Positions 1 to 8,632 are shown, counted from the first letter of the stretch. The stretch is DNA of 64,000 bases from Clostridium sp. D43t1_170807_H7 (GCF_015555905.1 NZ_JADNLK010000001.1:126302-190301), one strand, 5' to 3'. Translations and numbers: made by a program. The notes: generated from the sequence alone by a model not told the origin.

Positions 1-1
1 G

Positions 2-514
2 AAGTTAAATACAATATATAGCTACTTTATAATAATACTATTTGCTCCTTTAATAGGTAAATTAATTAATAAAATTATTATATACTATAAATCATATAAA
101 GGTTTTGAAAAAGATACTCATCTTTATAATATAGTTCACAAATTAACTCCTCATGAATTTGAAATTTGGTGTAGCGAATATTTATCCAAATTGGGATTTA
201 CTAATATACTTCTTCTTCCTATTGGTCCTGATGGTGGAAAAGATATTATTTGTGAAAAGGATTCAGAAAAATATTATGTAGAATGCAAAAGATTTTCTAG
301 TGATAACCCTATATCACCATTTCATATTGAAAAATTGTTAGGATCTATGATTGCAGATAACATAAATAACGGAATAATTATAACCACAGGTACTATATCT
401 GATGATTCACAATCTATTTTAAATAAAATAAATAAATCCTATAATATTCAAGTAATAAGTTCTAAGGAATTAGATATTCCATACAACGAATATATACTTA
501 AAAGCAATATTTAA
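2..514 (+). CDS. Membrane-anchored Mrr-like restriction-endonuclease-fold protein (5' end outside window)
   Basis: The reading frame is open from base 2 and ends at a TAA at 512-514, so at least 170 residues are present and the start lies upstream of the window. A hydrophobic stretch (about residues 5-28) is followed by a PD-(D/E)xK nuclease fold of the Mrr_cat type. Visible are a TPHEFE helix start near residue 50, the GPDGGKD motif with acidic residues at about 77 and 81, and ECK at about 94-96. Mrr-like domains cleave DNA, often modified DNA, and a membrane-anchored form is common in Firmicutes but its role is not settled. No methylase or other restriction gene is adjacent, so a solitary defence or DNA-processing role is inference. 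The internal TTG at 191 is not the start, because it lies inside the nuclease domain. Confidence 0.75.
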   Translation, partial: KLNTIYSYFIIILFAPLIGKLINKIIIYYKSYKGFEKDTHLYNIVHKLTPHEFEIWCSEYLSKLGFTNILLLPIGPDGGKDIICEKDSEKYYVECKRFSSDNPISPFHIEKLLGSMIADNINNGIIITTGTISDDSQSILNKINKSYNIQVISSKELDIPYNEYILKSNI

Positions 515-544
515 TTAGCTATCTCATTTTCCTCTCAATATATT

Positions 545-575
545 AGGGATGTGTCATTCTTAATGCACATCCCCA
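545..575 (+). terminator. Hairpin after the Mrr-like gene
   Basis: GGGATGTG and CACATCCC form an 8-bp stem with a 12-base loop, 31 bases after the stop codon. The downstream T-tract is weak, so terminator activity is only likely. Confidence 0.4.
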
Positions 576-749
576 TAAATTTATCTTAAATTAACATTAT
601 CTAATAATTACTACTACTTTCAAAATTCCAACAATTATTTATACTAACAAATAAGTAAATTAGTCATTTTTTGTAATAAAATACAATTCCATTCTATCTA
701 CTATAATGATATAATAGAAAAAAATTTTATAAATGACTACGGAGAATTT

Positions 750-1463
750 ATGTATACTAATTATATTTTTGATTTATATGGAACATTAATTGATATTAAT
801 ACTGATGAAGAAAGCACAGAATTTTGGTACAAGCTATCATTATTTTACTCTTTTAAAGGTGCCTTATATACTGCTGAAGAATTAAAAGAATCATATATAA
901 CTTTAGTTAAGTCTCATTTAGATAATCTAACTGATACAAACTATCCCGACTTTCCACTGGAAAATGTATTTTCTAAGCTTTATACAAATAAAAATATTAT
1001 TCCTTCTGATGAGTTAATAATTGATACTGCACATTTCTTTAGAACTTCATCTATAAAGTATATAAAATTATATGATAATGTAATTAACTTATTAGAATTG
1101 TTAAAGAAAAAAGGGAAAAAAATATATTTATTATCAAACGCTCAGAGAATATTTACACTTTATGAAATGAGATTGTTAGGAATTGAAAAATATTTTGATG
1201 ATATTTTATTTTCTGCTGACTATAAAGTATGCAAACCAGATGAGAATTTTTATACTACTTTAATTAATAAACATAATTTAAATATAAAAAATAGCATTAT
1301 GATTGGAAATGACTATATATGTGATATAGAAGGTGCTTCAAATGTTGGATTAGACTCATTATATCTTCATTCTAATCTTTCACCTGAAATCAAAGGAAAA
1401 CTTAAAAGCACATACTCAATTATGGAGATGGACATCTCTAAAATCTATGAACTTATTAACTAA
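750..1463 (+). CDS. HAD-superfamily hydrolase
   Basis: A 237-residue cytosolic HAD hydrolase. Motif I is DLYGTL with nucleophile Asp8, motif II is the Ser-Asn of LLSNAQ near 129-130, motif III is Lys162 (CKPDE) and motif IV is GNDYICD with Asp188 and Asp192. The second Asp of the usual DxD is Tyr10, the DxYGT form found in haloacid dehalogenases and some sugar- or nucleotide-phosphatases, so the substrate cannot be named. An alpha-helical cap fits residues 15-100. The start ATG follows a GGAG six bases upstream. It is a single gene. Its TAA stop is also the first base triplet of a repeated hairpin element that probably terminates its transcript. Confidence 0.82.
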   Translation: MYTNYIFDLYGTLIDINTDEESTEFWYKLSLFYSFKGALYTAEELKESYITLVKSHLDNLTDTNYPDFPLENVFSKLYTNKNIIPSDELIIDTAHFFRTSSIKYIKLYDNVINLLELLKKKGKKIYLLSNAQRIFTLYEMRLLGIEKYFDDILFSADYKVCKPDENFYTTLINKHNLNIKNSIMIGNDYICDIEGASNVGLDSLYLHSNLSPEIKGKLKSTYSIMEMDISKIYELIN

Positions 1464-1664
1464 ATTATTCGTTAAAGCTTGAATTCCGTGATGCCGAAAA
1501 ATTGATTATATAATCTCCAGGAAGGAATATAATTTCACTAAGAATTTATATAATCTTCCCTCCGATAATATAATCAATTTTTTCTCTATCACTAGATTTT
1601 AAGCTAAAAGTATAATTTTCTACATACTTCCCCTTAAAAGATAACAACTTATGCTATATTTAAT
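1461..1664. repeat. Dispersed hairpin element, copy 1
   Basis: This shares nearly its whole length with copy 2 (28067-28374, opposite orientation) and copy 3 (55730-55911). The outer stem pairs 1501-1515 with 1564-1578 (14 of 15 pairs). An inner stem pairs GGAAG and ATATAA segments around a TTTCACTAAGAA loop. A T-run follows the stem on both strands. It starts at the stop codon of the HAD gene and lies between convergent genes, which fits a bidirectional terminator. Confidence 0.85.
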
Positions 1665-1723
1665 AAAAAAAATCATTAACTAAAAATATTTTAACTTTGC
1701 TAAAAAACACCTTCAAGTAAAAA

Positions 1724-2563
1724 CTATATAAGTCTGCTTCCTTCTTTATCTTGAGTAAGTTTTCCAGCCTTCATAAGCCCACCTAAAGCCATCTTAAAGT
1801 AATTCTTACTAGTTGCAAAAGTAGCTTTTATGTCTTCTGGATTAGATTTATCATTGAATTCCATAAATCCACCATTTTTTCTCATATAAGTTACTATTCT
1901 TTCTTGAAGTTCATCTCTTTCATTTAATCTAGTTTTTCTTGGAGTTAAACCTATTACACCATCTTCATAAACTCTCTTAACTCTTAACTTCATTTCATTT
2001 CCTGGATGAACCTCGTTATAATACTCATTAGGTAATACTAACCCTCTATATTTAGCATCAATTGCAACATTTAAAGTTCCTGAAGGAGTTTTTGAAAACA
2101 CCATTGCAGTAACTTCATCTCCAACCTTAAATGTTCCTTCTTCAGCAACTTCAATATATGGCTCAACTTCTGTTGTAGCTGCAAGTCTGCCTGTCTTATC
2201 TACATATATGTAAAATAAATATTTTTTCCCTGTATGTAATTTATATCTTTGTTCTTTTAATGGTACAAATATATCTCTATCTAATCCAAAATCAACGAAT
2301 GCACCAAACTCACCTTGATGTACAACTTTTAAATAAGCAACATCTCCAACTATAGCTAAAGGCTTCTTAAATGTAGCTATTGGTCTATCTTTTGAGTCTC
2401 TGTATATAAATACTTCAATCTCCTTACCAACTTCTACTCCCATTCCTTCTGCTAATGACTTAGGAAGTAAAACATCCTCTTTACTTTGTTTATCAACTAG
2501 ATAAAATCCAAAGTCCTTTTCTCTATCTACTACTAAAGTATTATATTCTCCTATTCTTAACAT
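1724..2563 (-). CDS. cvfB: CvfB/YitL-type S1 RNA-binding protein
   Basis: A 279-residue protein of the CvfB family, a set of tandem S1-like OB folds followed by a winged helix. The S1 character is clear at about residues 70-125 (VGDVAYLKVV..GEFGAFVDFGL) and 150-205 (KVGDEVTAMVF). The C-terminal 60 residues look like the wHTH that completes the family. CvfB binds RNA and affects virulence-gene expression in Staphylococcus; the molecular target here is unknown. It lies 8 bases downstream of the gamma-carbonic anhydrase-like gene, so the two are probably cotranscribed, and its 3' end faces repeat copy 1. The start has AGGAGG a few bases upstream. Confidence 0.88.
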   Translation of the reverse strand: MLRIGEYNTLVVDREKDFGFYLVDKQSKEDVLLPKSLAEGMGVEVGKEIEVFIYRDSKDRPIATFKKPLAIVGDVAYLKVVHQGEFGAFVDFGLDRDIFVPLKEQRYKLHTGKKYLFYIYVDKTGRLAATTEVEPYIEVAEEGTFKVGDEVTAMVFSKTPSGTLNVAIDAKYRGLVLPNEYYNEVHPGNEMKLRVKRVYEDGVIGLTPRKTRLNERDELQERIVTYMRKNGGFMEFNDKSNPEDIKATFATSKNYFKMALGGLMKAGKLTQDKEGSRLI

Positions 2564-2571
2564 ATGTCCTC

Positions 2572-3075
2572 CTACTTTTTATATCTTTTACTTAAATTTA
2601 CGTAATTATCTGCTGATTTCTTAATATTTTTTATTTCATCATCAGTTAATTCTCTAACTACTTTTGCTGGATTTCCTAAAATAAGAACTCCTTCTGGAAA
2701 ACTCTTTCCCTGTGTCACCAGACTTCCTGCCCCTATAATAGTATTCTTTCCAATTTTAGCATTATTTAATATTATTGATCCCATTCCTACTAAAACATTA
2801 TCTGAAATACTACATCCATGAATTATAGCTCCATGACCTATAGTTACATTTTTTCCAATAATACATGGAGAATTAGAATCAACATGCACCACTGAATTTT
2901 CTTGAATATTAGTATTAGCACCAACTACTATTTTGTTCATATCGGCTCTAAGTCTAGTACCAAACCATATGTTTACATTATCCTCAATTTCAACTTTTCC
3001 TATTATATCAACGCTTTCTGAAATATATGTATTCTCATTTATTTTAGGTTTAGCTCCCTCAAAATCCATAATCAT
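2572..3075 (-). CDS. Gamma-carbonic anhydrase family protein (hexapeptide repeat)
   Basis: A 167-residue left-handed beta-helix protein of the YrdA/PaaY/gamma-CA group. Hexapeptide repeats such as NVTIGHGAIIHGC, NVLVGMGSIILNN and NTIIGAGSLV run from about residue 20 to 140. The zinc-ligand-like histidines are seen in VVHVD and in the GHGAIIHG segment. The C-terminal helix (ELTDDEIKNIKKS) is typical. Members are trimers, sometimes with carbonic anhydrase activity, but many have no proven reaction. It is upstream of and close to cvfB. An AAGGGAG site precedes the ATG. Confidence 0.85.
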   Translation of the reverse strand: MIMDFEGAKPKINENTYISESVDIIGKVEIEDNVNIWFGTRLRADMNKIVVGANTNIQENSVVHVDSNSPCIIGKNVTIGHGAIIHGCSISDNVLVGMGSIILNNAKIGKNTIIGAGSLVTQGKSFPEGVLILGNPAKVVRELTDDEIKNIKKSADNYVNLSKRYKK

Positions 3076-3209
3076 ATTTTTTAACTCCCTTATAAGTTAT
3101 ATTCATCATGAAAGTTTCACTTTATTTTATCACCCTTTATAATTATTGTCATTATTTTAATGCCTTTAATACTATATATTAATAGTGAATAATTTTAAGA
3201 GGCGAATTT

Positions 3210-4238
3210 GTGAGTAAAAGTAAGCATAAAACCAAAGTAATCTTTGATCAGAATAAATTAAAATATTATTATGGTATTCCCCACTGTCATTCCAGTTATT
3301 CAACTGGTAAAGGTACTCCTTTAGACTTATATGAGTTTGCTATAAAATGTGGTTTAGACTTTTTATTTGTAACTGATCACAATGACTTTCTTTCAAATAA
3401 AACTACTGCTAAGGATCGTACTTTAACAAAATGGGATGCAACAAATTATTTTGCCAATAAAATAAGAAGAAATGAAGATGACTTCTTACCTATTGTTGGC
3501 TTTGAATGTAGAACTGTTCCCTTTGGCGATTTTAACATAATAAATCCTAATAACTTCTTTACTGGTGCTATAAAAGATTTAAGATTATTAACATTATGGA
3601 TGTTTAATAATCATCAAGCTTTTATAATCATTAATCATCCTCACAAAGAAATTAGCAAAATTCAATACAACGAAGTTTTTAATAAAATTATTACATCTAT
3701 AGAAGTTTACAATGGTAATCCTGCAAGTAAGTATACTAAACATGAAAAATACTATTATCAATTACTAGATAGTGGTTGGAAATTAGGCGCTGTTAATGGG
3801 CAAGATAATCATAGAATTAATTTCGACCAATCTGATAATTTAACTGCATATATTGCAAATGATTTTTCTAAAAATGCATTAATTGATGCTTTTAGAAGTC
3901 ATAGAACCTACTCAACTGAATCACGATTTTTAAAATTACATTTTACTATTGATGAGACATTTATGGGAGATACATTGTCAATTTATTCCTCTAAAATAAA
4001 GTTTTCAATTTTTACTGAAGACATTAGATATAAAATAAGAGAGATTCAAATAATATCAAATGGTGGCCTCATTATAAAAAAAATTGAAGATATTAATTTA
4101 AATAGCATTAAGTATATATATGAGCATCAAAGCTTAAAATCAGAAACTTGGTATGTTATTAGAGTACTACAAGATGAAAATAAAACTGCAGTAAGTTCTC
4201 CAATCTTCATTGTTCATTTAAATAATAACTATATTTAG
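3210..4238 (+). CDS. PHP-domain metal-dependent phosphoesterase
   Basis: 342 residues starting at GTG, with AAGAGGCG just upstream. The N-terminal PHP domain is clear: the first motif is GIPHCHSSYSTGKGTP (about 26-41), then FVTDHNDF (about 63-70), later INHPHKE and NGQDNHR, which supply the His/Asp ligands of a three-metal site. PHP proteins hydrolyse phosphoester bonds in small molecules, nucleic acids or protein phosphotyrosine; the substrate here is unknown. The C-terminal third (about 240-342) is beta-rich and matches nothing I recognise. It is a single gene facing a convergent membrane-protein gene. Confidence 0.75.
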   Translation: MSKSKHKTKVIFDQNKLKYYYGIPHCHSSYSTGKGTPLDLYEFAIKCGLDFLFVTDHNDFLSNKTTAKDRTLTKWDATNYFANKIRRNEDDFLPIVGFECRTVPFGDFNIINPNNFFTGAIKDLRLLTLWMFNNHQAFIIINHPHKEISKIQYNEVFNKIITSIEVYNGNPASKYTKHEKYYYQLLDSGWKLGAVNGQDNHRINFDQSDNLTAYIANDFSKNALIDAFRSHRTYSTESRFLKLHFTIDETFMGDTLSIYSSKIKFSIFTEDIRYKIREIQIISNGGLIIKKIEDINLNSIKYIYEHQSLKSETWYVIRVLQDENKTAVSSPIFIVHLNNNYI

Positions 4239-4305
4239 AAATTTTTCACTTGAAGCTACATAAAAAATACAACTTTAAGTGAAGAAAATTGTTTGAAGGC
4301 AAAAT

Positions 4306-4396
4306 AAAAAGCGTTTAATCTTAATATTCCCTTTATAGAAAATAATTTTAACAACAAAACTATTTCTATAAAGGGAAAAATTCAAAATTAAACGCC
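4306..4396 (-). terminator. Very long terminator-like inverted repeat
   Basis: The arms GCGTTTAAT plus TCCCTTTATAGAAA and TTTCTATAAAGGGA plus ATTAAACGC pair across a roughly 90-base segment. On the minus strand the stem is followed by TTTTTATTTT. The repeat abuts the stop codon of the 4397-4756 gene and so probably ends its transcript. It is much longer than the other terminators in the window. Confidence 0.7.
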
Positions 4397-4756
4397 TTAT
4401 TTTTTATTGTTTTGTGCATTATTTAAATGCTTTACTCTATTAGGCTTAGCCTTAGGTCTAATTTCAATTTTCTTTTCTTTCTTTTTAGGTCCACCAGTTG
4501 TTTGAATATCCATAAACCATAAAAAGAATGTTACTGTTAATATTGTTAGTAAAAATGATACCCACCAAATATTCTTTCCTATAATAGCAGGCATAAATAT
4601 TTGTAAAATAAATGTTGCTATAGCTATACCAAGTGGTATATATTTATTAATTCTAACTTTTGAAAATACATACTTGCTTCCTAAAAACATTATTCCAAAT
4701 ACAATTGCTAATAAAACAATGAAATAAAGCAGCGTTGATAAAAAGTTACCCATCAA
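4397..4756 (-). CDS. Small multi-spanning membrane protein, unknown function
   Basis: 119 residues that I do not recognise as a named family. Three or four hydrophobic segments (about residues 5-26, 40-58 and 64-82) are followed by a strongly basic cytosolic tail rich in Lys, Arg and Asn (GPKKKEKKIE, then KAKPNRVKH). Two adjacent Met codons could start it, and a GGAGAGC-like site precedes them. It is transcribed alone, divergently from the Lrp-type regulator. The basic tail could contact lipid head groups or RNA, but that is a guess. Confidence 0.6.
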   Translation of the reverse strand: MMGNFLSTLLYFIVLLAIVFGIMFLGSKYVFSKVRINKYIPLGIAIATFILQIFMPAIIGKNIWWVSFLLTILTVTFFLWFMDIQTTGGPKKKEKKIEIRPKAKPNRVKHLNNAQNNKK

Positions 4757-4908
4757 TAGCTCTCCTTCCTATATCTTTCTACTATATATATTACTGTCTA
4801 TTTAACATATTTTCAACCTGATTTTACTTCCATATATTGATAATTTATTAATTATTTGATTATTTCTTATAATAACTTTTATTTTATACTTCATTTTTTA
4901 TATAAAAT

Positions 4909-4937
4909 TTGATAAAATATATAAAAGATATTATAAA
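4909..4937 (+). promoter_or_regulatory. Promoter of the Lrp-type regulator
   Basis: TTGATA and TATAAA are separated by 17 bases, 21 bases upstream of the start codon of the Lrp/AsnC gene. Confidence 0.55.
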
Positions 4938-4957
4938 TTTATTAAAGGGGTGTTATT

Positions 4958-5425
4958 ATGGGTTTAAACCAAGCCTATCAACTTGATGAATTAGATCTTC
5001 AAATTTTAGATATATTAATTAAAGATTGTAGAACTCCATACTTAGAAATTGCAAGACTTTGCCATGTTAGTGGTGGTACTATTCATGTTCGTATGAAGAA
5101 AATGGAGGAACTTGGAATAATTAAAGGAACTAAAATTCTTTTAAATCTTCCTAAGCTAGGATACGATGTTTGTTGCTTTGTAGGTATATATATTGATAAG
5201 ACTTCATCATTCTCAGAAGTTTTTGAAGAAATGTCAAAAATCAAGGAAGTTGTTGAATTACACTTAACTACTGGTGATTATTCAGTATTTGCTAAAGTTA
5301 TCTGTAAAAACATAAGTGATCTTCAAGATATATTACTAAACAAAATAAATGTTATTTCTGGAATTCAAAGAACTGATACTATTATATCTTTAAATCAGCC
5401 TATTGACAGAAATATTTCAATTTAA
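4958..5425 (+). CDS. Lrp/AsnC-family transcriptional regulator
   Basis: 155 residues, normal for the family. An N-terminal winged helix-turn-helix (about residues 10-60: LDLQILDILIKDCRTPYLEI, then HVSGGTIHVRMKKMEELG) is followed by a RAM/AsnC effector domain (about 70-150, with the LTTGDYSVFAKV strand). Family members form octamers that respond to amino acids. No amino-acid gene is directly adjacent, so the regulon is unknown. Strong AAAGGGG site before ATG. The transcript probably stops at the hairpin at 5472-5512. Confidence 0.88.
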   Translation: MGLNQAYQLDELDLQILDILIKDCRTPYLEIARLCHVSGGTIHVRMKKMEELGIIKGTKILLNLPKLGYDVCCFVGIYIDKTSSFSEVFEEMSKIKEVVELHLTTGDYSVFAKVICKNISDLQDILLNKINVISGIQRTDTIISLNQPIDRNISI

Positions 5426-5471
5426 TAAATAAAATTTAATCTTGAAATGTAGTCAGTACGAATATAAATTT

Positions 5472-5519
5472 CTCCTTTGGAAAAAATAACTATGTTATTA
5501 AAACCAAAGGAGTTGTTTT
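5472..5519 (+). terminator. Hairpin that also contains the next gene's ribosome binding site
   Basis: CTCCTTTGG (5472-5480) and CCAAAGGAG (5504-5512) form a perfect 9-bp stem followed by TTGTTTTT, a terminator for the Lrp-type gene. The 3' arm holds the Shine-Dalgarno AAAGGAG of the gene starting at 5521, so the same stem would hide that site in a read-through transcript. Confidence 0.6.
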
Positions 5520-5520
5520 T

Positions 5521-5715
5521 ATGAAGGTAATTGATACCATAGTACTTATACTTATTATAATTGGAGCTATAAACTGGGGACTATTAGGTTTTTTTCAATT
5601 CGATCTTGTTGCTGCAATATTTGGGGAAATGAGTACTTTCAGTAGAATAATTTATGCTATTATTGGTATTTGTGGATTATATTCTATATCATTTTTTGCA
5701 AAAGATAAATTTTAA
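5521..5715 (+). CDS. DUF378 family small membrane protein
   Basis: 64 residues with two transmembrane segments (about 5-25 and 42-58) and the family pattern IGAINWGLLGFF..DLVAAIFG. DUF378 proteins are small integral membrane proteins of unknown function, common in Firmicutes. The ATG lies 8 bases after AAAGGAG. That site forms the 3' arm of a hairpin, so translation may depend on how the transcript starts or folds. Confidence 0.85.
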   Translation: MKVIDTIVLILIIIGAINWGLLGFFQFDLVAAIFGEMSTFSRIIYAIIGICGLYSISFFAKDKF

Positions 5716-5720
5716 AAATA

Positions 5721-5757
5721 AAAATAGCTTTGCACATAAGTGCAAAGCTATTTTTTA
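5721..5757. terminator. Bidirectional terminator
   Basis: AAATAGCTTTGCAC and GTGCAAAGCTATTT form a stem with an ATAA loop, with T-runs on both strands. It separates the convergent DUF378 gene and the P-loop gene. Confidence 0.85.
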
Positions 5758-7497
5758 TAACTCTTTAATAATGTTAAATAACTCTATTGCAGCTTCTCTT
5801 GGCCCATCTTGTTCTCTACCTTTAACTCCAAGACATGTCTTGATTTGTCCAACTTTTACATTTGTAGCAAACATTGTTTTAAAATATCTCTCTATCAATA
5901 TGTCAGTAGCTTCTTGTTTTTGTGCAGGTCCAAATGGATTTGCAAAGTAACTTTCAACTAATCCCTCTTCAGTTGTAGTTCCCTTTGCCATTCTTGGTCC
6001 TGATTTAAATAATTTAATTGCATCTTCAGCATTATTAAAATATTCAATGGCTTTATCATTTTCTGTTATGTCAGTAAAATTATTAGCATATAAGAATAAA
6101 TCTATTTTATATCCCTTTATTATCTGGCTATATGGTGCTACAGGAGTTACTAATCTTGCATTTATTTTATCTGGATTCATAAATATACTTCTATCTATTT
6201 CCCTAAATGCATATCCTTGAGCTAAATCATCTAATCTGACAAAAGCACCTATTTCTGTACCATATCCATATATCTCTCCATTAATCTCCTTAAAAGTACC
6301 CATATCATCAAAAATAATATTCATATTACTTATATATTCTTCACTTAGTGTTCTAAAGGCTTCCAAACTTTCAGATTTTCCTGCACCACTATCCCCCATT
6401 ATTACTACATTAGCTTCTTTTCCATTTTTCATTTGAACATTTACCATTGCACCATGTATAGGCAAATAACCTCTTTTTATCATTATTAAATTATGCAATG
6501 TTAATATCATCTTTTTCATATATCCAAAGTAATCTATCTCCTCTGAATAATTTATATACCCAAGCATTATATTATTTTCATCATCATCATAGAAAACTGT
6601 TTTTAAATCTTCTCCATCATTTATTCCAAATACATAAACAATATCAGGACGTCTTCCTCTACATTCCTCTCTCTTCGCCATTTCAAATAAATTACATAAA
6701 GTTATTCCATGATTCATAAAATCTCTATGGAAAAATATATATGCTATTAACTCTCCAACTTTTGCAGGATAGCAGAACCAGTGTTCTTTATTTATATGTG
6801 CATACTTTAAAGGATTATCATAAACCTCTGAAAACATTCCATTTCTTGTATTCTTTTTAGGATATGTTATAAATGGTGGTTCCAATAAAATACAATCTAT
6901 AAAATTAATATCTTCTAGCGCTTCATATCCATTTGGAATTGGCCATAATAGTTTATTTATCATTATACTACAATTCCCACCAGCTGTTATTTGTCTAAAG
7001 ACTTTAGGATTTCTTCCTAATACATTTTGCTCAATTTTTCTATAGAACTTTAGAATTAGTTTTTCAAAAGCTGAATTTGCTTCTGTAAAATTCATAGCTG
7101 CTAACCCTTGACTAATCTTATCATTTTGAATAATAGTATATCTCTCTAATCTTCTCCAAAATAAATAAAAATCTTCTATTACATTAATAAACTCTTCTTT
7201 ATTACTCAAAAGTTCACTATATCTTGGATTTAACTCAATAACTTCTTTTACATCTATAATAGTCAGCCATTTAAAAATTTTGGTAATATCTTCTCTTAGA
7301 GTTGATATTTCAGTGGTGTTTAGAGATTTAACTAAATATCTATATGATAAAGTTCTCTTTTTCTCAGACTTTTTTAAATAAACACTTAGAACTCTCCTAA
7401 ATCCCTCACTTTCTAACAAACTCTCAAAATTGGTACAATACCTAGTAGAAAAATTCATCAACACTTTATCGTTGCTTATTGAAAACTCCTTTTTCAT
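5755..7497 (-). CDS. Large protein with an HPr-kinase/PEPCK-like P-loop, function unknown
   Basis: 580 residues from the second ATG (AGGAGG is 6 bases upstream; the first ATG at 7503 touches the site). About two thirds in, near residue 367, is GDSGAGKSE, the Walker A form typical of HPr kinase/phosphorylase, followed by a DDMGT element near 395 that could be the Walker B. PEP carboxykinase shares this fold but normally has a GxSGTGKTT version. The N-terminal 200 residues are helical and match nothing I know. Annotation pipelines may call it phosphoenolpyruvate carboxykinase; the motif argues rather for a kinase or phosphorylase of unknown substrate. No PTS gene is nearby. Single gene with its own terminator. 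Confidence 0.6.
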   Translation of the reverse strand: MKKEFSISNDKVLMNFSTRYCTNFESLLESEGFRRVLSVYLKKSEKKRTLSYRYLVKSLNTTEISTLREDITKIFKWLTIIDVKEVIELNPRYSELLSNKEEFINVIEDFYLFWRRLERYTIIQNDKISQGLAAMNFTEANSAFEKLILKFYRKIEQNVLGRNPKVFRQITAGGNCSIMINKLLWPIPNGYEALEDINFIDCILLEPPFITYPKKNTRNGMFSEVYDNPLKYAHINKEHWFCYPAKVGELIAYIFFHRDFMNHGITLCNLFEMAKREECRGRRPDIVYVFGINDGEDLKTVFYDDDENNIMLGYINYSEEIDYFGYMKKMILTLHNLIMIKRGYLPIHGAMVNVQMKNGKEANVVIMGDSGAGKSESLEAFRTLSEEYISNMNIIFDDMGTFKEINGEIYGYGTEIGAFVRLDDLAQGYAFREIDRSIFMNPDKINARLVTPVAPYSQIIKGYKIDLFLYANNFTDITENDKAIEYFNNAEDAIKLFKSGPRMAKGTTTEEGLVESYFANPFGPAQKQEATDILIERYFKTMFATNVKVGQIKTCLGVKGREQDGPREAAIELFNIIKEL

Positions 7498-7676
7498 CCT
7501 CATCCTCCTAATATTTTTTATTTAATTTCTGTCTTTTATAATATGTTATACAATTATAACATATTTTACCAAAAATTTCACTTCACTAACTTATTAAATA
7601 TTTATAAACTTAAGATTTACTTATTTAATTCTAGTCAATAATTTAAAATATATATTTTATTTAGGAGTCTTTAATT

Positions 7677-8552
7677 ATGAATAATTTTAAATATAATAAT
7701 CATAAAGTATTAAAATTAATACTTACTATTTTTGCAATTATCGTTTTTATTTTCTTTTTAAATCCAAATAATAATACTAATTGTGAAAATAAGATGATTG
7801 TTCACTACATAGATGTAGGTCAAGGAGATTGTATTTTAATTCAAGTTAATAATAAAAATTTGCTTATAGACTCTGGGCCATCTAGTAGTAGAAAAGATTT
7901 ATTAGATTATTTAGAAAAATTAAATATTAAAAAATTTGACTATATTATTGCAACACACCCTCATGAAGATCATATTGGAAATATGGATACTATTATAAAA
8001 AGATATAGTATTGGAAGCTTTTACTCTCCTAAAGTAGTAAGTTCATCTACTACCTTTGAAAACATGATTAGCGCTTTAGTAGATAAAAATCTTAAAATTA
8101 ATGTTTTAAAGAAAGGATTTAAAGGAATTGATCTTGGAGAAAATACAGAAATTGAAGTATTCTCTCCAGTAGAAAATTTGTTTAGTGATAATCTAAATGA
8201 TTATTCTCCAATCATAAAAATCACTTTTTTTAATAATTCTTTTTTATTTACAGGAGATGCTGAAATATCAACAGAAGAAACAGTGTTATCTCAAAATAAT
8301 AATTTAAATTGTGATATTTTAAAAGTTGGACACCATGGTTCTTCAACTTCTACGTCTCTAGATTTTCTTACTTCAGTGAACCCATCTGTTGCAATAATAT
8401 CTGTAGGTAAAAATAATTCTTATGGTCATCCTACATCTGAAACTTTATCTCTTCTTAATTACTTTAATATTAGAACAATTAGAACAGATATTAATGGTAC
8501 CATTATCGCTACTTCTGATGGAAAAAACATTTCTATATCTAGTGTTAAATAA
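7677..8552 (+). CDS. Exported or anchored metallo-beta-lactamase-fold hydrolase (ComEC C-terminal type)
   Basis: 291 residues. A single hydrophobic segment (about 15-32) acts as signal anchor, then a ComEC/Rec2-like MBL domain begins with YIDVGQGDCILIQ. The metal motif THPHEDHIG is at about 92-100, FTGDAE near 197-202, and HHGS near 220. Stand-alone secreted MBL proteins of this type are common in clostridia; ComEC itself cleaves one DNA strand during uptake, so a nuclease or phosphodiesterase role is possible but not shown. AGGAG precedes the ATG. It is followed by a strong terminator. Confidence 0.82.
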   Translation: MNNFKYNNHKVLKLILTIFAIIVFIFFLNPNNNTNCENKMIVHYIDVGQGDCILIQVNNKNLLIDSGPSSSRKDLLDYLEKLNIKKFDYIIATHPHEDHIGNMDTIIKRYSIGSFYSPKVVSSSTTFENMISALVDKNLKINVLKKGFKGIDLGENTEIEVFSPVENLFSDNLNDYSPIIKITFFNNSFLFTGDAEISTEETVLSQNNNLNCDILKVGHHGSSTSTSLDFLTSVNPSVAIISVGKNNSYGHPTSETLSLLNYFNIRTIRTDINGTIIATSDGKNISISSVK

Positions 8553-8562
8553 AACTTCTATA

Positions 8563-8604
8563 AATGATAGATGCTCCTAAATAATTAGGAGCATCTATCA
8601 TTTA
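8563..8604. terminator. Bidirectional terminator
   Basis: AATGATAGATGCTCCTAA pairs with TTAGGAGCATCTATCATT around a short ATAA loop, between the MBL gene and the convergent RNase H-like gene. Confidence 0.85.
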
Positions 8605-8632
8605 AGGATAAATTCCTTAAATTAATATAACT

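Noticed and set aside
191..514. Gene start at the TTG at 191
   Set aside because: The frame is open to the window edge and the upstream residues contain conserved Mrr-domain helices and a membrane segment.
4245..4284. Hairpin TTCACTTGAAG / CTTTAAGTGAA after the PHP gene
   Set aside because: Stem is real but imperfect, loop is long and no T-run follows in either direction, so it was not listed as a terminator.
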